A DNA stretch of 64,000 nucleotides, from the NCBI RefSeq assembly GCF_047663525.1, contig NC_092606.1, positions 4,710,501 through 4,774,500 on the forward strand. Reading direction: 5' to 3'. This DNA comes from Anas platyrhynchos (taxonomy: Eukaryota; Chordata; Aves; Anseriformes; Anatidae). Shown piece after piece: positions 1 to 9,929 of this stretch. Position 1 is the stretch's first letter, and every line of letters begins with the position of its first letter. The notes under the pieces were generated by a model. The model saw only the letters and a list, made by a program, of their open reading frames with translations. It was not told where the DNA came from and did not search any database. The position numbers and the translations under genes are program-made.

Positions 1-319
1 CCCCCCCCCCCACCTCCCCAGGGCGAGGGCAGCACCCCAGGGGGGTGGCTGGGGGGGGGGGGGGGGGGGACACAGGGCTGTGGGACCCCCCCTGCTCCCT
101 GCCACCCCCCAGAGCACCCCCTTAGGCCCTCACCCCCCCCAGCTATGGGGACCCCCGTGCCCCCCCATGTGCCCCCCCTTACACACTCACACACACTCAC
201 ACCCCCCCCATCTCCCCCCTCTCCCCACCCACCCACCCCACCCTAAGCCCCATCCGTGCATTCTCCCCGTCCCTGGGGGGGGGGAAAACCGGGGTTGGGT
301 GGGGGGGCTCAGCGGGGGG
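1..319. other. 3' flank/UTR of ANKRD13B, homopolymer-rich
   Basis: This is sequence downstream of the ANKRD13B stop codon on the minus strand. It is dominated by C and G homopolymers (for example a G run at about 52-69) and has a short CA-type repeat near 181-210. No AATAAA on the minus strand (TTTATT on the plus strand) is present, so the ANKRD13B poly(A) site probably lies outside the window or uses a variant signal. No gene is seen here. Confidence 0.6.
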
Positions 320-1612
320 TCACTTGTCGGTCAGGGAGAGCTGCAGGATGCGCTGCAGCTCCTCTTCCTCCTGCCTCGTCCTCCTCTCGGCCTCCTCCTG
401 CTCCCGCGCCGACAGCGCCATGGCCAAGCGCAGCTGCTCCGCGTAGCTGGGGAGCAGCGCCCCGGGACCCCCGCCCCCCCCCGGAGACGGGCTGCCCGGG
501 GCTCGGGGGGCTGCCGTGTGCTGGGGAGTCCTAGGACGGGCGGCACGGCCTCAGCCGGCATCCCCCCGGGACCCCCACGATGTGCCAGGGGTCGGTGCCC
601 CCGCTGGTGGTTGCCCCCTGACCCTTTTTTTTTTTTTTTTTTTATCCCCCCCCCCCCTGCACCCTGGGGTTGGGGGGGGGGGCGCTGGCCGGACCTTACC
701 AACCTGTCTCCTCGGCGGCCCTCGTGGGACATGGGGTGGGTGCCCGGCTTGCTGTTGGTCAGAGCCTCCCAGATGGTGACCTGGGGGTGGTGGAAATGGG
801 GCTGGGGGGGGCTCGGAGGGGAAATTCAGCCCCGCTGTGGCACGTGGGGGTGGGGGGAGAGGGGTGGGTGACACCATGGGGTCTGTGGGCTCAGAGGAGG
901 GGGAGGAGGGCGGTGGGTGAGGATGAGGAAGGAGGTTGGATGGGGATGAAGAGGATGAGGAGGATGGTGGATGAGAAAAATGATGGATGAGGAGGCTGAG
1001 GAAGTTGGATGAGGATGAGGAGGAGGAGAATGGTGGATGAGGATGATGATGAGGAGGAGGAGGATGTTAGATGAGGATGATGATGATGAGGAAGATGCTG
1101 GATGAGGAGGATCAGCATGGTGGATGACAAAAATGTTAGATGTGGAGGACGAGGCTGAGGATGTTGGATGAGGCTGAGGATGGTTGTTGGATGAAGACGA
1201 GGAGGAAGATGTTGGATGAGGAGAAGGAGGAGGAGAAGGAGGATATTGAATGAGGATGATGAGGAGGAGGCAGAAGATATTGGATGAGGAGGAGGAGGAG
1301 GAAGATGTTGGATGAGGACGCTCAGCATGGTGGATGAGAAAACTGTTGGATGAGGCCGGGGATGTTGGATGTGGAGGACAAGTCCGAGGCTGTTGGATGA
1401 GGACGAGGCCGCTGGGTGATGCTGAGGACGGGCTCTCCCCATGGTGCCCACCTGGTCGTACTCGCTGCCCGCCTCCAGCAGGCTCTGCTGGATGGCGAAC
1501 TGCAGCAGGTCGTCCTCGTCCTCCCGCAGGGCGTCCTGGTGGGTGCCCACCACGCTGTACCCCCGCGGCACCTCGAAGAGCGCCGGGTCCATCTCACATG
1601 CCCGGCACGACG
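320..1612 (-). other. ANKRD13B: ANKRD13B exons 13-15: ubiquitin-interacting motifs
   Basis: Exon 13 (1612-1452) holds the first UIM: the acidic DEDDLL followed by [13 protein letters not shown], with the Ala and Ser spacing typical of a UIM. Exon 15 (530-320) holds a second, degenerate UIM ([16 protein letters not shown]) and a terminal one ([15 protein letters not shown]) ending at TGA 322-320. Exon 14 (780-704) has the conserved [18 protein letters not shown]. The linker at the start of exon 15 is Gly/Pro-rich and poorly conserved. Confidence 0.88.
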
Positions 1613-4600
1613 CTGCGGGGAGACAGGGGCCGGCGTGGCTGGGCACCCCGCCGCCCGGGACCCCCGCCGGGACCCCTCCCCAGGTCCCTCCCCCACCACC
1701 TACTGAGGGAGCTGGAGCTGCTGACGCTGGAGGAGTCGCTGCTGGGCGAGGGCGCCTCGCTGCTGGGGCTGTGCCGCAGGGAGCTGACGGGCTCGTCGCA
1801 CCCGTTGAGGTTCCCAAAAGTGATGCGGGCGTTGAGGATGTGGAAGATGGGGATTTCTGTCCCAAATAATACAAAAAAAAATAAATTATAAAGGGTAGGG
1901 ATTGAAGCTGGCTGCTTGGGCTATGCTGGCGGCAAAGGGTCCCCCCTCCCTGCACCCATGGGTGCTCGGGTGCCCCCCACCCCGGTACCGATTTTGACGG
2001 GGAAGCCGGGCGGGAGGCGCAGGGTGATGAAGTCCCGCAGCTTGGCGAAGAGCGCGTTGCTGATCGCCATCAGGTCGATGATGGGGGCGACCTGCTCGCA
2101 GAGGGACAGCGGGTGGTCCTCGCACAGCCACAGCTTCGCCTTGAACCTGCGGGGGCGCGGGGGGGGGACACAGGTGCCGGGCTGGGGAACCCCGGGGACC
2201 CCGCGATGGCAGCGGGGTTGGGGGTGGCACGGCAAGGTTGGGGGGGGGGGTCCCCTCCTCCCCGCTCGCCCCCTCACTTCTGCGTCTTGGTGGTGAGCTC
2301 CATGGGCCGCCCCATGTCCCGGTTGCCCAGCTCGAAGTTGGGGTTGAAGTACTCCTCGGGGGTGATGGCCGTGGGGTTGGCGTGGCTCAGCGTCTGCGTG
2401 ATCAGCGTCTGCGGGGACGGCCCCCACGGTGGCACAGCGCGGGGGGAGCGCGGCCACGGGGACCCCCCCCCCTTCCCCGTGCCCCCCACACTCACCCCGT
2501 TGTTGGGCCCCACGTGCTGCTCGGCGATGCCCAGGAAGGACTGCAGCGGGGTCTTACTGCCTGCGGGGTGAGGATGGGGGCCGGTGAAGACCCCCTGCCC
2601 GCTGCAGCCCCCTGCCCACCGCAGCCCCTCGCCCTACCTTTGCTCTTGCCCTTGTGCTGGTCCGAGAGGTGCTCGGTCCGCGTCCGCGTGATCAGCTCCA
2701 CGTTGGACGCCCCGTAGACCTGTCCGAGGGAGGGGAGTGCCAGAGGTGGTGGGTGTTCCCCGAAAACCGGCCGTACCCCCGCCACGGCTCGGCCCCCTGC
2801 CCCTCACCTTGGCCTCGTACCCGTTCACCATCTCCGTCTTCTCGCTCCGCCAGCCCAGGATCCCGGATTTGTTCCTGGGGGTGAGGTGGGACGCTGTCAG
2901 GGATGGGATGGGATGGATGGGATTGGAAGGGATGGGATGGATAGGACGGGATGGGAAGGATAGGAAGGATGGGAAGGGACAGGATGGGGTTAGATGGGAT
3001 GGGATGGGAGAGATGGGATAGGGTGGGATAGGATAGGGTGGGAAGGGATGGGATGGGATGTGAAGGTACAGGATGGAAAGGATGGGATGGGTTGAGATGG
3101 GATGGGAAGGATCTGATGGGATGGGACAGGATGGGATAAGATGGGATGGGGTGGGATAGGATAGGGTGGGAAGGGACCGGATGGAAAGGATGGGATAGGA
3201 TGGGATGGAAAGGGATGGGATGGGAACAGGATGGGATGGGAAGGGATGGGATGGCACAGGATGGGACAGGATGGATGAGATGGGATGGGATGGGAAGGGA
3301 CAGGATGGAAAGAATGGGATGGGTTGAGATGGGATGGGAAGGATATTATAGGATGGGATGGGATGGGACATTGCTCTTGGATGGCCAGGACGTGGACACC
3401 CGGGGGGCTCATCGCAGCCCATGCCCACCTCTCGAAGGCGATGTTCTTGGTGTCGAGCTGGGTGGTGACGACAGGGGCCGTGAGCCGCCCCATCACCTGC
3501 TCCTCCGTGGGCTGCACAGCAGCCAGCAGCACCTCCTGGTCGTGGCCGGCCAGGGCCAGCGTCTCCGAGTAGACCACCCGCCGGTCGTGGTCGATCTCCA
3601 TCACCACGGCGCTGGTGTCTGCGGGGAGCGGGCGGTCGGCGCGGGGACAGCCCCCGTGCGTCCCCCCCCCTTGTCCCCACACCCCCCAGGTCCCCGTCTC
3701 ACCCTGCCCGCGGAAGACGAAGCTGCGGTTGCCCCGCTGCCAGGTCATATGGTCAAAGCCCAGCAGCGTGGTGTCCACCCGCAGGTTCTGGCCGCTCTTC
3801 CACACCTTGTACGTGTCGCTGGGGCAGATCTTGGACACCAGCGGCACTGGGGGGAGACGGCGATAGCCCAGCCGGGGACGGGGCCACCCTGCGTCCCCCG
3901 GGTGGGCTGCGAGCGCTGAGCGGGGTGGGGGAACGCACCCAGCGCCTCCGAAAGGGGGGGACAGGGGCAAGTTTGGGGGGTGGGCACGGGGCAGGGGTGG
4001 GGGAGGACACGTTGGGAAGCCCCCGCTCTGCCCGAGCTTACCCCAGCTGGTGAATTCCCACTTCATCTCCACGTAGAAGTCCTGGGCCTGCCGGTGGGAG
4101 CGCAGCGGGGTGGGCAGGAGCCTGGCCGTGGTACCCCCACCTCCCCAAATTCCCCCCCCCAAGCCCCGGCGGGGGCAGGTACCTTGCGCAGCTTCTCCAG
4201 CAGGATGGGGATCCCGGCCAGGCGCTTGATGGCTCGCTGGTAGTCGCGGTAGCGCAGGACCAGCTGCACCAGCTCCAGGTCCCGGGTGCTCACGGCCTCC
4301 TGCAGCACTGCGGGGCCAAGGGGCGGCACGGCATGGCACGGTGCCACACATGTAGTGCCAGAAAGCAGCCCCCCAGGGAGCTGGGGCAGCGGGGTGAGCG
4401 TGCCCGTGCCCGTGCCCAAGCCCCTGCTCACCCGTCCAGCCGCTGCGGTTCTCCTTGCCCACGTCAGCTCCATGCTTCAGCAGCACCCGGGCGCACTCGA
4501 GGTGGCCCAGCGTGGTGGCCAGGTGCAGCGGGGTGCGTCCTCGGGGGTCCAGCTGCTCGATGTCGGCCTGCCGGGGGGGTTGGCAGGGCTCAGGGGGCAC

Positions 4601-7600
4601 CAGGATGGCCGGGACCCCCTGCCCGTGCCCTCCCACGGACGTGAGGCTCATGGCCGGGGAAAGCAGCCGACGTTTGCCTCTATCTCCATGAGCACCCCCA
4701 TCCCCCTGAGCAGATGCATGGGCACCGCACCCCAAAATGCTCAAAACCCAAAGGTTTTCCTGCTCCCAGCACGGCTCGGTACGGCCAGGCAGGGCTGCAC
4801 CCGTGACACGGGCATGGAGCAGGGTCCCCACGCGCAGGCGGTCGATGGGTGCGTGCCCCCAGCACGGTGCACGAGGCTCCACAGCACCCAATGCAGCTGC
4901 GAGCTGGGAAAATCCCCCACCTCTGAGGATCTGGGAGGGGGTTTTGGGGCGGGTTTGTGCCCAGTTGCCAGGCAGCAGCTGCCGGCAGCCCCCTCCGCGG
5001 CACGGCGGGCGACGCTTGGTGCTGCGGCGGGCGCACGTGTTCCCCGCCGGAGCCGGGGGCGGGCGGCGCTGCGTGAGCGGAGCGAGCGGCTGCTCCGAGC
5101 ATCCCCAGCCCCGGGGAGCCGTGCTGGGGCTGCGATTGTTTGTGCCAAGCCTGGAGGCTGGCGCAGAGCCAGCCCTGAGGAATCCCCCCCCCCCTACCCC
5201 TCCCCGGGCTCCGGCTCTCCCCGACGGCAGCGGTGGCGGCGCACCCAGCACCCAGCGTCCTACTTGGGGGAGGAGAGGGGGGGAGAAGCTGCAGCCACCC
5301 CATTGCCAGGGCTGGGGGCATGGCTGGGGGCCTGATGGAGCTGTGAGGAAGCCCCCCAACATCCCCCCCCCACCCTCCAGCAGGCGGTACTCAGATGGTG
5401 CCGGGGCAGGAGGCGCAGCTGCAGGACCCAAAGGTGCCACCCAAAGGTGCCGCCTGGGACCTGGCACCCCAAAGGGATTTGGGGATGGGCAGGGGTCAGG
5501 TGGGGGCTCTTGCTGCTGGGGACAGGGCTCTCACCCCCCCAGCAAGTCCCCCCGCTAGTCACTTTTGTCCCCCTGCTCACCACAGCGATGTCCTGGGGAT
5601 GTCCCCAGGGCCGTGAGTGTCCCCATGTCCCTGGGGGTCATCACGCAGGGGACCCCCCAGGCTTCCCCCACCGCCCAAACCAAACAGACCTCCCCCTCCA
5701 TCTCCTCAGGAGCCCGCGTGCTGCTCCAACGCTCTCCAGGCGACTGCTGCTTTTTAATTGCGCTAATGAAATGACTCTAATTAAAGCAATCGCCCCCCAG
5801 CTGGGGGACGGGTGCTGCAGGCTCCGCGGGGCTCCCCACCCGCAGCCGTGCCCCAGCGCCATGGGGCACGGGGGGGGGGGTCCAGGGCCACCAATTTGGG
5901 GACACGATGCCGGAGCCAGCCCCGGGGGACACGGTGTGACCCAATTTCCACCCTGCACAGCGTGGGACAGCTCCGGGCCAGGGGGGGGCACAGCTGCCTG
6001 TCCTGGGGCTGTGACACCCGCTGGGGACGGGGACGTGTTTGGGGCGGTGGCGGTGCCACGTGAGGCCGCAGCACGGCCGCTCCTCGCCCCAAACCCCGCG
6101 GGTTGTCCCCAGGGTGGGGGACCTGAGGGTGGGCACTGACCCCAGAGCCGGTGCCCGGGTGGCAGCGGGGGACAGGGACCTGCACGGGGTGGCAGTAGTG
6201 GTGTCCCTGCGCAGCCCCAGGGGACAGCGGGGTGACCCCAATTACTGTCGTGCGAGACGGGGCAGGCGGTGGCGTGGGGCATCCTGGCACTGTGGGGTCG
6301 TGGCACTGCCAGCCGTGTCCTCACGCTGTCCCTGCCATGGGGACACACCGGGTCGAGGTCCCCAGGTGGGGACAAGCGCAGCCTGGGGCCCGGCGGTGAC
6401 ATTCAGGGGTGACCCACATGCAGCACGGCGAGAGGCGCGGCGAGGAGCAGCCCCAGGATCTGCCCCAGCGCTCCCAGCCCCACGCACCTGCACGCAGAGG
6501 GGGGGGGTCCCATGGGGTGCCACTGCCCCCCGTGGGGGTCCCCGGGGTGGCAGGAGGGCAGGGTGCCCAGGCAGGGGACAGGCACCCCCAGCACCCCCCG
6601 CAGAAGCCACACGGGCCCGCTCAGCTCAGGGCTGCAAAGGGCCGAGCCGTGTCCCCAAATGCCCTGGGTGGGGATGGGGAGGGGGCTCAGGCCAGGCTGC
6701 CCCCCCCCTCCTCTCCCCAAACCCCTCCTGCCCTGCAGCCTGGCCTGCAGCACCCAGCACCCCCCCCAGTGCACCCCCAGCACCCCTGGGTGCAGGCAGG
6801 GCCGGCTTTGCTCCCCCCCCAGCCACAGGGGCACGGTGGGGGCCCCAGGAGGAGCCCCCCCACACCAGAGCAAGGGGGGCTCGCTTAGAAAACCCCGCTC
6901 GCAGCCCCCGCATCCCCCCACGCCCTGCTTTGATCTCTGCCGCTCCTGGTGGAAAAAAAAAAAATAAACAACAAAACGACCCCAAATTACAGCGGAAATA
7001 AACCCAGCGGTGTTGGGGAGGGGGGGGCACAATGCCGGCATGCAGCCCCCCCCCCGGCCAGCCCCCACAATGGAGGCGGGTGTGGCGGGGGCACCACGGC
7101 ACGGCGGGGACCCCCTGCCCGCACCCACCCGGCACGGGGCCACGCAGCACCCTAGGGTGCTGGGAGGGTGCCGGGGGGGGGTCGAGCAGCTGCATTTGAG
7201 GCTCGGGGGGGGGGCGGGGGGGAAGGCACAGCCTCGCCGCCGGCCTCCGCCAGCGCCTGCGGTTTTCCTGCGTCTTCAGGGTTGGGTTTTAATTACCTGG
7301 ATTGCAACGCCAGCGGGGAGATGGGGGCTGGGAACGCGCCCGCGGTCATCGGAGAGCTGGGGGGGGGTCCCCAACCCATGGGGGGGGGGCACAAGGAGGG
7401 TGCTGGGCCTCCTGGGGCTGGGGGCCCTCCCTAAAGGGTGGGGAGCTGGGGGCGCACCCCCCAGCCGGGCCCTCGGCACCTTGGGTTTGGGGGGGGCGCG
7501 GAGGCCTAAGAGGGGGCTGGGGGCACGTGGGGGGGGGGCACCGCCGTGTGCCAGAGCTGGTGGGGCTGTCACAGCCCTGCCGTGCCCGGGGGGGGCATGG

Positions 7601-8041
7601 GGGGACCCTGAGCCCTGCTGGCGGTGTGGTGAGGGGGACCCCAGCACCATCTCCATCCTTATCTCCATCCCCATCCCTACCTCCATCCACATCCTTATCC
7701 CCGTCCTCATCCTCATCACCCTCCTCATCCTCATCTTCCTCATCTTCCTCATCATCCTCAGCACCATCCTCACCCTCCTCATCCTCAGCACCCCGTGCAG
7801 GCACCATTGCATCAGCCCCGGCCGTGCCATTCCGTTCGCCAAACCGCGCCGGGGATGCCCCCAAACCCCCTCCAAACCTCCCCTTACCCGGACCACCCAC
7901 CCCAAAAATTCTCCTTCCCCGCCTCCCCACCTGCTTGGCGCTGAGCTCCCGCTCCAGGTCCCGGGCTCGGTTGTGCCAGACGAGGTAGTGCAGCGGGTAC
8001 CTGCCCTCCGGCCCCTTCCTGCCCGAGCAAGACGCGAGCAT
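320..8041 (-). CDS. ANKRD13B: ANKRD13B, ankyrin repeat and UIM-containing endocytic adaptor (15 coding exons)
   Basis: The spliced product is 618 aa (human about 626). ANKRD13A/B/D proteins bind Lys63-linked ubiquitin on internalising receptors such as EGFR at the plasma membrane and late endosomes. Coding exons, 5' to 3' on the minus strand: 8041-7931, 4567-4432, 4307-4183, 4087-4042, 3846-3703, 3618-3429, 2874-2808, 2719-2638, 2560-2496, 2408-2278, 2146-1989, 1856-1704, 1612-1452, 780-704, 530-320. Every junction is GT-AG and all phases close. Domains: ankyrin repeats at about residues 40-105, a conserved central GPCR-chaperone-type region at about 150-460, a Ser-rich linker, then ubiquitin-interacting motifs near 501-520, 578-595 and 603-618. 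The ATG at 8041 was chosen because it gives the family N-terminus just before [13 protein letters not shown]. An in-frame ATG at 8215 would add 58 low-complexity residues. Least certain is the exon 14 donor (GTTGGT at 703), chosen by phase. The gene is head-to-head with GIT1, as in human. Confidence 0.95.
895..1405. repeat. Degenerate GATGAGGA-type purine repeat in ANKRD13B intron 13
   Basis: About 0.5 kb of imperfect repeats built from GATGAGGA, GGAGGA and TGTTGGATGAGG units. It fills most of intron 13 (781-1451). The strand asymmetry is strong: nearly all purine plus T on the plus strand. The minus-strand reading gives a Ser/His/Leu-rich open frame that is a by-product of the repeat. Confidence 0.85.
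1704..4087 (-). other. ANKRD13B: ANKRD13B exons 4-12: central conserved region
   Basis: These exons encode about residues 125-469 and read almost like the human protein, with blocks such as [61 protein letters not shown] and [18 protein letters not shown]. The region corresponds to the ANKRD13-family central (GPCR-chaperone-type) domain and ends in a Ser-rich linker in exon 12. Confidence 0.92.
2901..3368. repeat. GGGAT pentamer minisatellite in ANKRD13B intron 6
   Basis: About 470 bp of GGGAT/GGGAA pentamers with interspersed GGAT and GGACAG variants fill most of intron 6 (2875-3428). Longer sub-blocks recur, such as the segments around 3010-3075 and 3160-3190 that share 'agggtgggaaggga'. 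On the sense strand of the gene it is an ATCCC repeat. It keeps a long minus-strand frame open (Ser-His-Pro-Ile type residues) that is not a gene. Confidence 0.9.
4568..7930 (-). other. ANKRD13B intron 1
   Basis: A 3.4-kb GC-rich intron with no additional coding exon that I can support. It contains G/C homopolymers, a pyrimidine-rich CATCC/CTCATC repeat near its 5' end (7641-7800), an A-rich patch at 6950-7000 and two AT-rich motif clusters (5750-5792 and 7286-7309) that stand out from their surroundings. Several long open frames cross it, but they are composition artefacts. Confidence 0.75.
7641..7800. repeat. Pyrimidine-rich CATCC/TCCTCATC repeat
   Basis: About 160 bp of degenerate units CATCC, TTATC, TCCTCATC and TTCCTCATC lie inside ANKRD13B intron 1. 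On the minus strand the same DNA reads as GATGAGGA units, so it belongs to the same sequence class as the repeat at 895-1405 but in the opposite orientation. Confidence 0.8.
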
Positions 8042-8330
8042 CCTCGGAGCATTGCGGGGAGCGGCGGGCGCGGAGCGGGGCGGAGCGGGGCGCGGGGCGC
8101 GGAGCGGAGCGGAGCCGAGCGGGGCGGGCACCTCCCGGCCGGGGCTGCCCCCCCCCACCCCCAATCCCCCCCCCACAACACATACACACACCCCTATGGC
8201 CCCCCCTCCCCGCACCGCCCGGCCTCATGGGACTTGTAGGCAGCGCGCATCGCGCCCTTCCTCCTCCTCCTCCTCCTCCTCCTCCTCCTCCTCCGCCCCC
8301 CACCCCCAGCCGCCCCCCCCCCGCCGTGTG
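8042..8330 (-). promoter_or_regulatory. ANKRD13B 5' UTR/promoter CpG-rich region
   Basis: GC- and CpG-rich sequence lies immediately upstream of the ANKRD13B ATG, with GGGGCGG GC boxes (for example 8077-8083) and a (TCC)12 tract at 8259-8294 that is (GGA)12 on the gene strand. No TATA box is seen. An out-of-frame ATG at 8052 precedes the main start by 11 nt. The transcription start cannot be placed from sequence alone. Confidence 0.6.
8259..8294. repeat. (TCC)12 microsatellite
   Basis: Twelve uninterrupted TCC units lie upstream of the ANKRD13B start, possibly in its 5' UTR or core promoter (GGA units on the transcribed strand). A similar but shorter TCC tract lies upstream of GIT1 at about 10158-10184. 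Confidence 0.9.
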
Positions 8331-8865
8331 TTTGTGTGCACGGTGCGGGGGGGCTGCCAAGGGACACCCGTGTCCCCCCACCCCATAATCACCTCCCTAA
8401 ATTCACCCCCACCCCCCCCGTATTCTCCTTCCCCAGCCTGATTTGCGCCCCCCCGAGGTGGATGGATGATTCCCTCCCCCGGCCGTGGGGGGGTTTCTGT
8501 GCAGCCCCGACCCCCCCCCACCAGCAGCAGCTCCCCCCCCGTTTTCCTTTTCCTCCTGCGTTTCTGCCTTTTCCGGCGGCCTCCCGAGAACAATGCGAGG
8601 CTGGGCCTCCGCTGCCCGGCCCGGCCCCCCCGCCGCCCCCCCTCTCCCTGGACCCCCCCGGCCCCCCCCCAGGACCCTCCCGGACCCCCCCTGTCCCCCC
8701 CAGCCCCCCGGTGCCGTGTTTTGCCCCCTCCCCCCCCCAGCGCTGCCTGTCCCCCCCCGCCGGGCCGGTGGCAGCCGGTGGCCGGGACCCCCCCTCCCCA
8801 AGCCCCCCCCCCTCTCCCCAGGACCCCCCCCGGGACCTCCCCCATGTCCCCACCATCCCAAATGC

Positions 8866-8881
8866 CCCATGACGTCATGGG
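8866..8881. promoter_or_regulatory. 16-bp palindrome with a full cAMP-response element
   Basis: CCCATGACGTCATGGG is a perfect inverted palindrome. Its core TGACGTCA (8870-8877) is the canonical CREB/ATF full site. It sits between the head-to-head genes, about 0.8 kb upstream of the ANKRD13B ATG and 1.4 kb upstream of the GIT1 ATG. Eleven bases from the CRE, CCATGGCAAC (8888-8897) resembles an RFX half-site. Function is inferred from motif identity only. Confidence 0.55.
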
Positions 8882-9310
8882 TCATCCCCATGGCAACCAG
8901 CGGTGAGGTTACAGCGCTGCCAGGCCCCCGGGGGGGGGACAAGATCCGGACCCCCCCCACACCCCTCTGGTGGCCTGGGGTCCCTATGGTGACACCGGGG
9001 GGGTCCCCAGTGGGGCCGGCCCCCAGAGAGACCCCAAACCCCACCCTCACCCCAATCCCCCTTGGCGTCATCCCCCTCCCTGCACCTTCCCTACGTGGTG
9101 GGGTTCATCCATCCGGGGGGGTCTATAGGTGGGGGGGGTGGCAGGGACCCCTGTGCCCCCCCCACACCCGGCCCAGGCTGCCCGCAGTGACCCCACGCTG
9201 CGGCTGGGACTGGGGGCAGTGGGGGCACCGGGGTGGGGGCACTGGGCAGGACTGGGGGTGCAGGGCTGGGGGCAGAGCAGAGCAGTGCCCGGGGCTGGAG
9301 GGGCTGGGGG

Positions 9311-9890
9311 CTGGACCAGGACCTGGACCAGGATCAGGATCAGGAGATGCCCAGGGCTGGGACCAGGTCCAGGACCAAGACAAGGACCAGGGCCAGGACC
9401 AGGAGCAGGAGCAGGACCAGGTCCAGGACAAGGATCAGGAATAGGATCAGGAGATGCCCAGGGCTAGGACCAGGTCCAGGACCAAGACCAGCATCAGGAC
9501 CAGGATCAGGACCAGGACCGGGACCAGGATCAGGATCAGGACCAGGGGATGCCCAGGCTGAGGAGATGCCCTAGACCAGGACCAGGACCGGGATCAGGAT
9601 CAGGATCAGGACTAGGACCAGGACCAAGACCAGGACGAGGTCCAGGACCAGGATCAGAACCAGGACCAGGACTAGGACCAGAACCAAGACCAGGACTAGC
9701 GGATGCCCAGGACCAGGATATGCCCTACAGCAGGACCAGGACCAGGACTCAGATCAGGACCAGGGGGTGCCCAGGACCAAGAGATGCACTGGACCAAGAC
9801 CAGAACTAGGAGCAGGACTAGGACTAGGGCCAAGAACAGGACTAGGAGCAGGACCAGGACCAGGACCAGGACCAAGCTCGGAACCAGACC
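9311..9890. repeat. CCAGGA-type minisatellite between ANKRD13B and GIT1
   Basis: About 580 bp is built from hexamers CCAGGA, TCAGGA, CCAAGA and CTAGGA. A punctuating block, cAGGAGATGCCCAGGGCT, recurs at 9341 and 9448 (107 bp apart), and a variant follows near 9543. This suggests a higher-order unit of about 100 bp. The array lies 0.4-1 kb upstream of the GIT1 ATG. All long frames through it are repeat artefacts. Confidence 0.9.
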
Positions 9891-9929
9891 CATTTGCTGC
9901 CCAGAACCAGAACCGGGCAGCAGGTCGGG

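Larger units (their letters stand above)
4183..8041 (-). other. ANKRD13B: ANKRD13B exons 1-3: N-terminus and ankyrin repeats
   Basis: Exon 1 (8041-7931, 37 codons) carries the motif [11 protein letters not shown]. Exon 2 (4567-4432) encodes an ankyrin repeat with the signature [13 protein letters not shown] followed by LLKHGADV. Exon 3 (4307-4183) continues with [18 protein letters not shown] and ends at LEKLRK. Phases are 0, 1 and 0. The 3.4-kb intron 1 is the longest in this gene. Confidence 0.93.

Noticed and set aside
891-1955. Ser/His/Leu-rich 354-codon frame on the minus strand
   Set aside because: Most of it is translation of the GATGAGGA repeat in intron 13; only the exon 13 part (1612-1452) is real coding sequence.
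2901-3368. Interstitial telomeric repeat
   Set aside because: The unit is GGGAT/GGGAA, not TTAGGG, and it is confined to one intron.
2990-5467. Open frame of 825 codons on the minus strand
   Set aside because: It runs through ANKRD13B exons 2-6 and their introns and the GGGAT array. The real exons inside it are in different phases and are bounded by good splice sites. It stays open because of GC-rich and repeat composition.
8042-8215. ANKRD13B start at the in-frame ATG 8215
   Set aside because: It would add 58 Gly/Pro/Arg-rich residues not found in the family, whereas the ATG at 8041 matches the known N-terminus length and has a good context.
8225-9071. Gly/Arg-rich frames in the ANKRD13B-GIT1 interval
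   Set aside because: C/G homopolymer-driven open frames on both strands without codon bias or similarity to known proteins; treated as promoter/intergenic sequence.
9311-9890. CRISPR-like array
   Set aside because: The units are contiguous hexamers without unique spacers, in a vertebrate gene context; this is a minisatellite.
9123-9893. Several Gly/Pro/Gln/Trp-Ser-rich frames on both strands
   Set aside because: They are readings of the CCAGGA minisatellite in multiple frames, with no splice context or homology.
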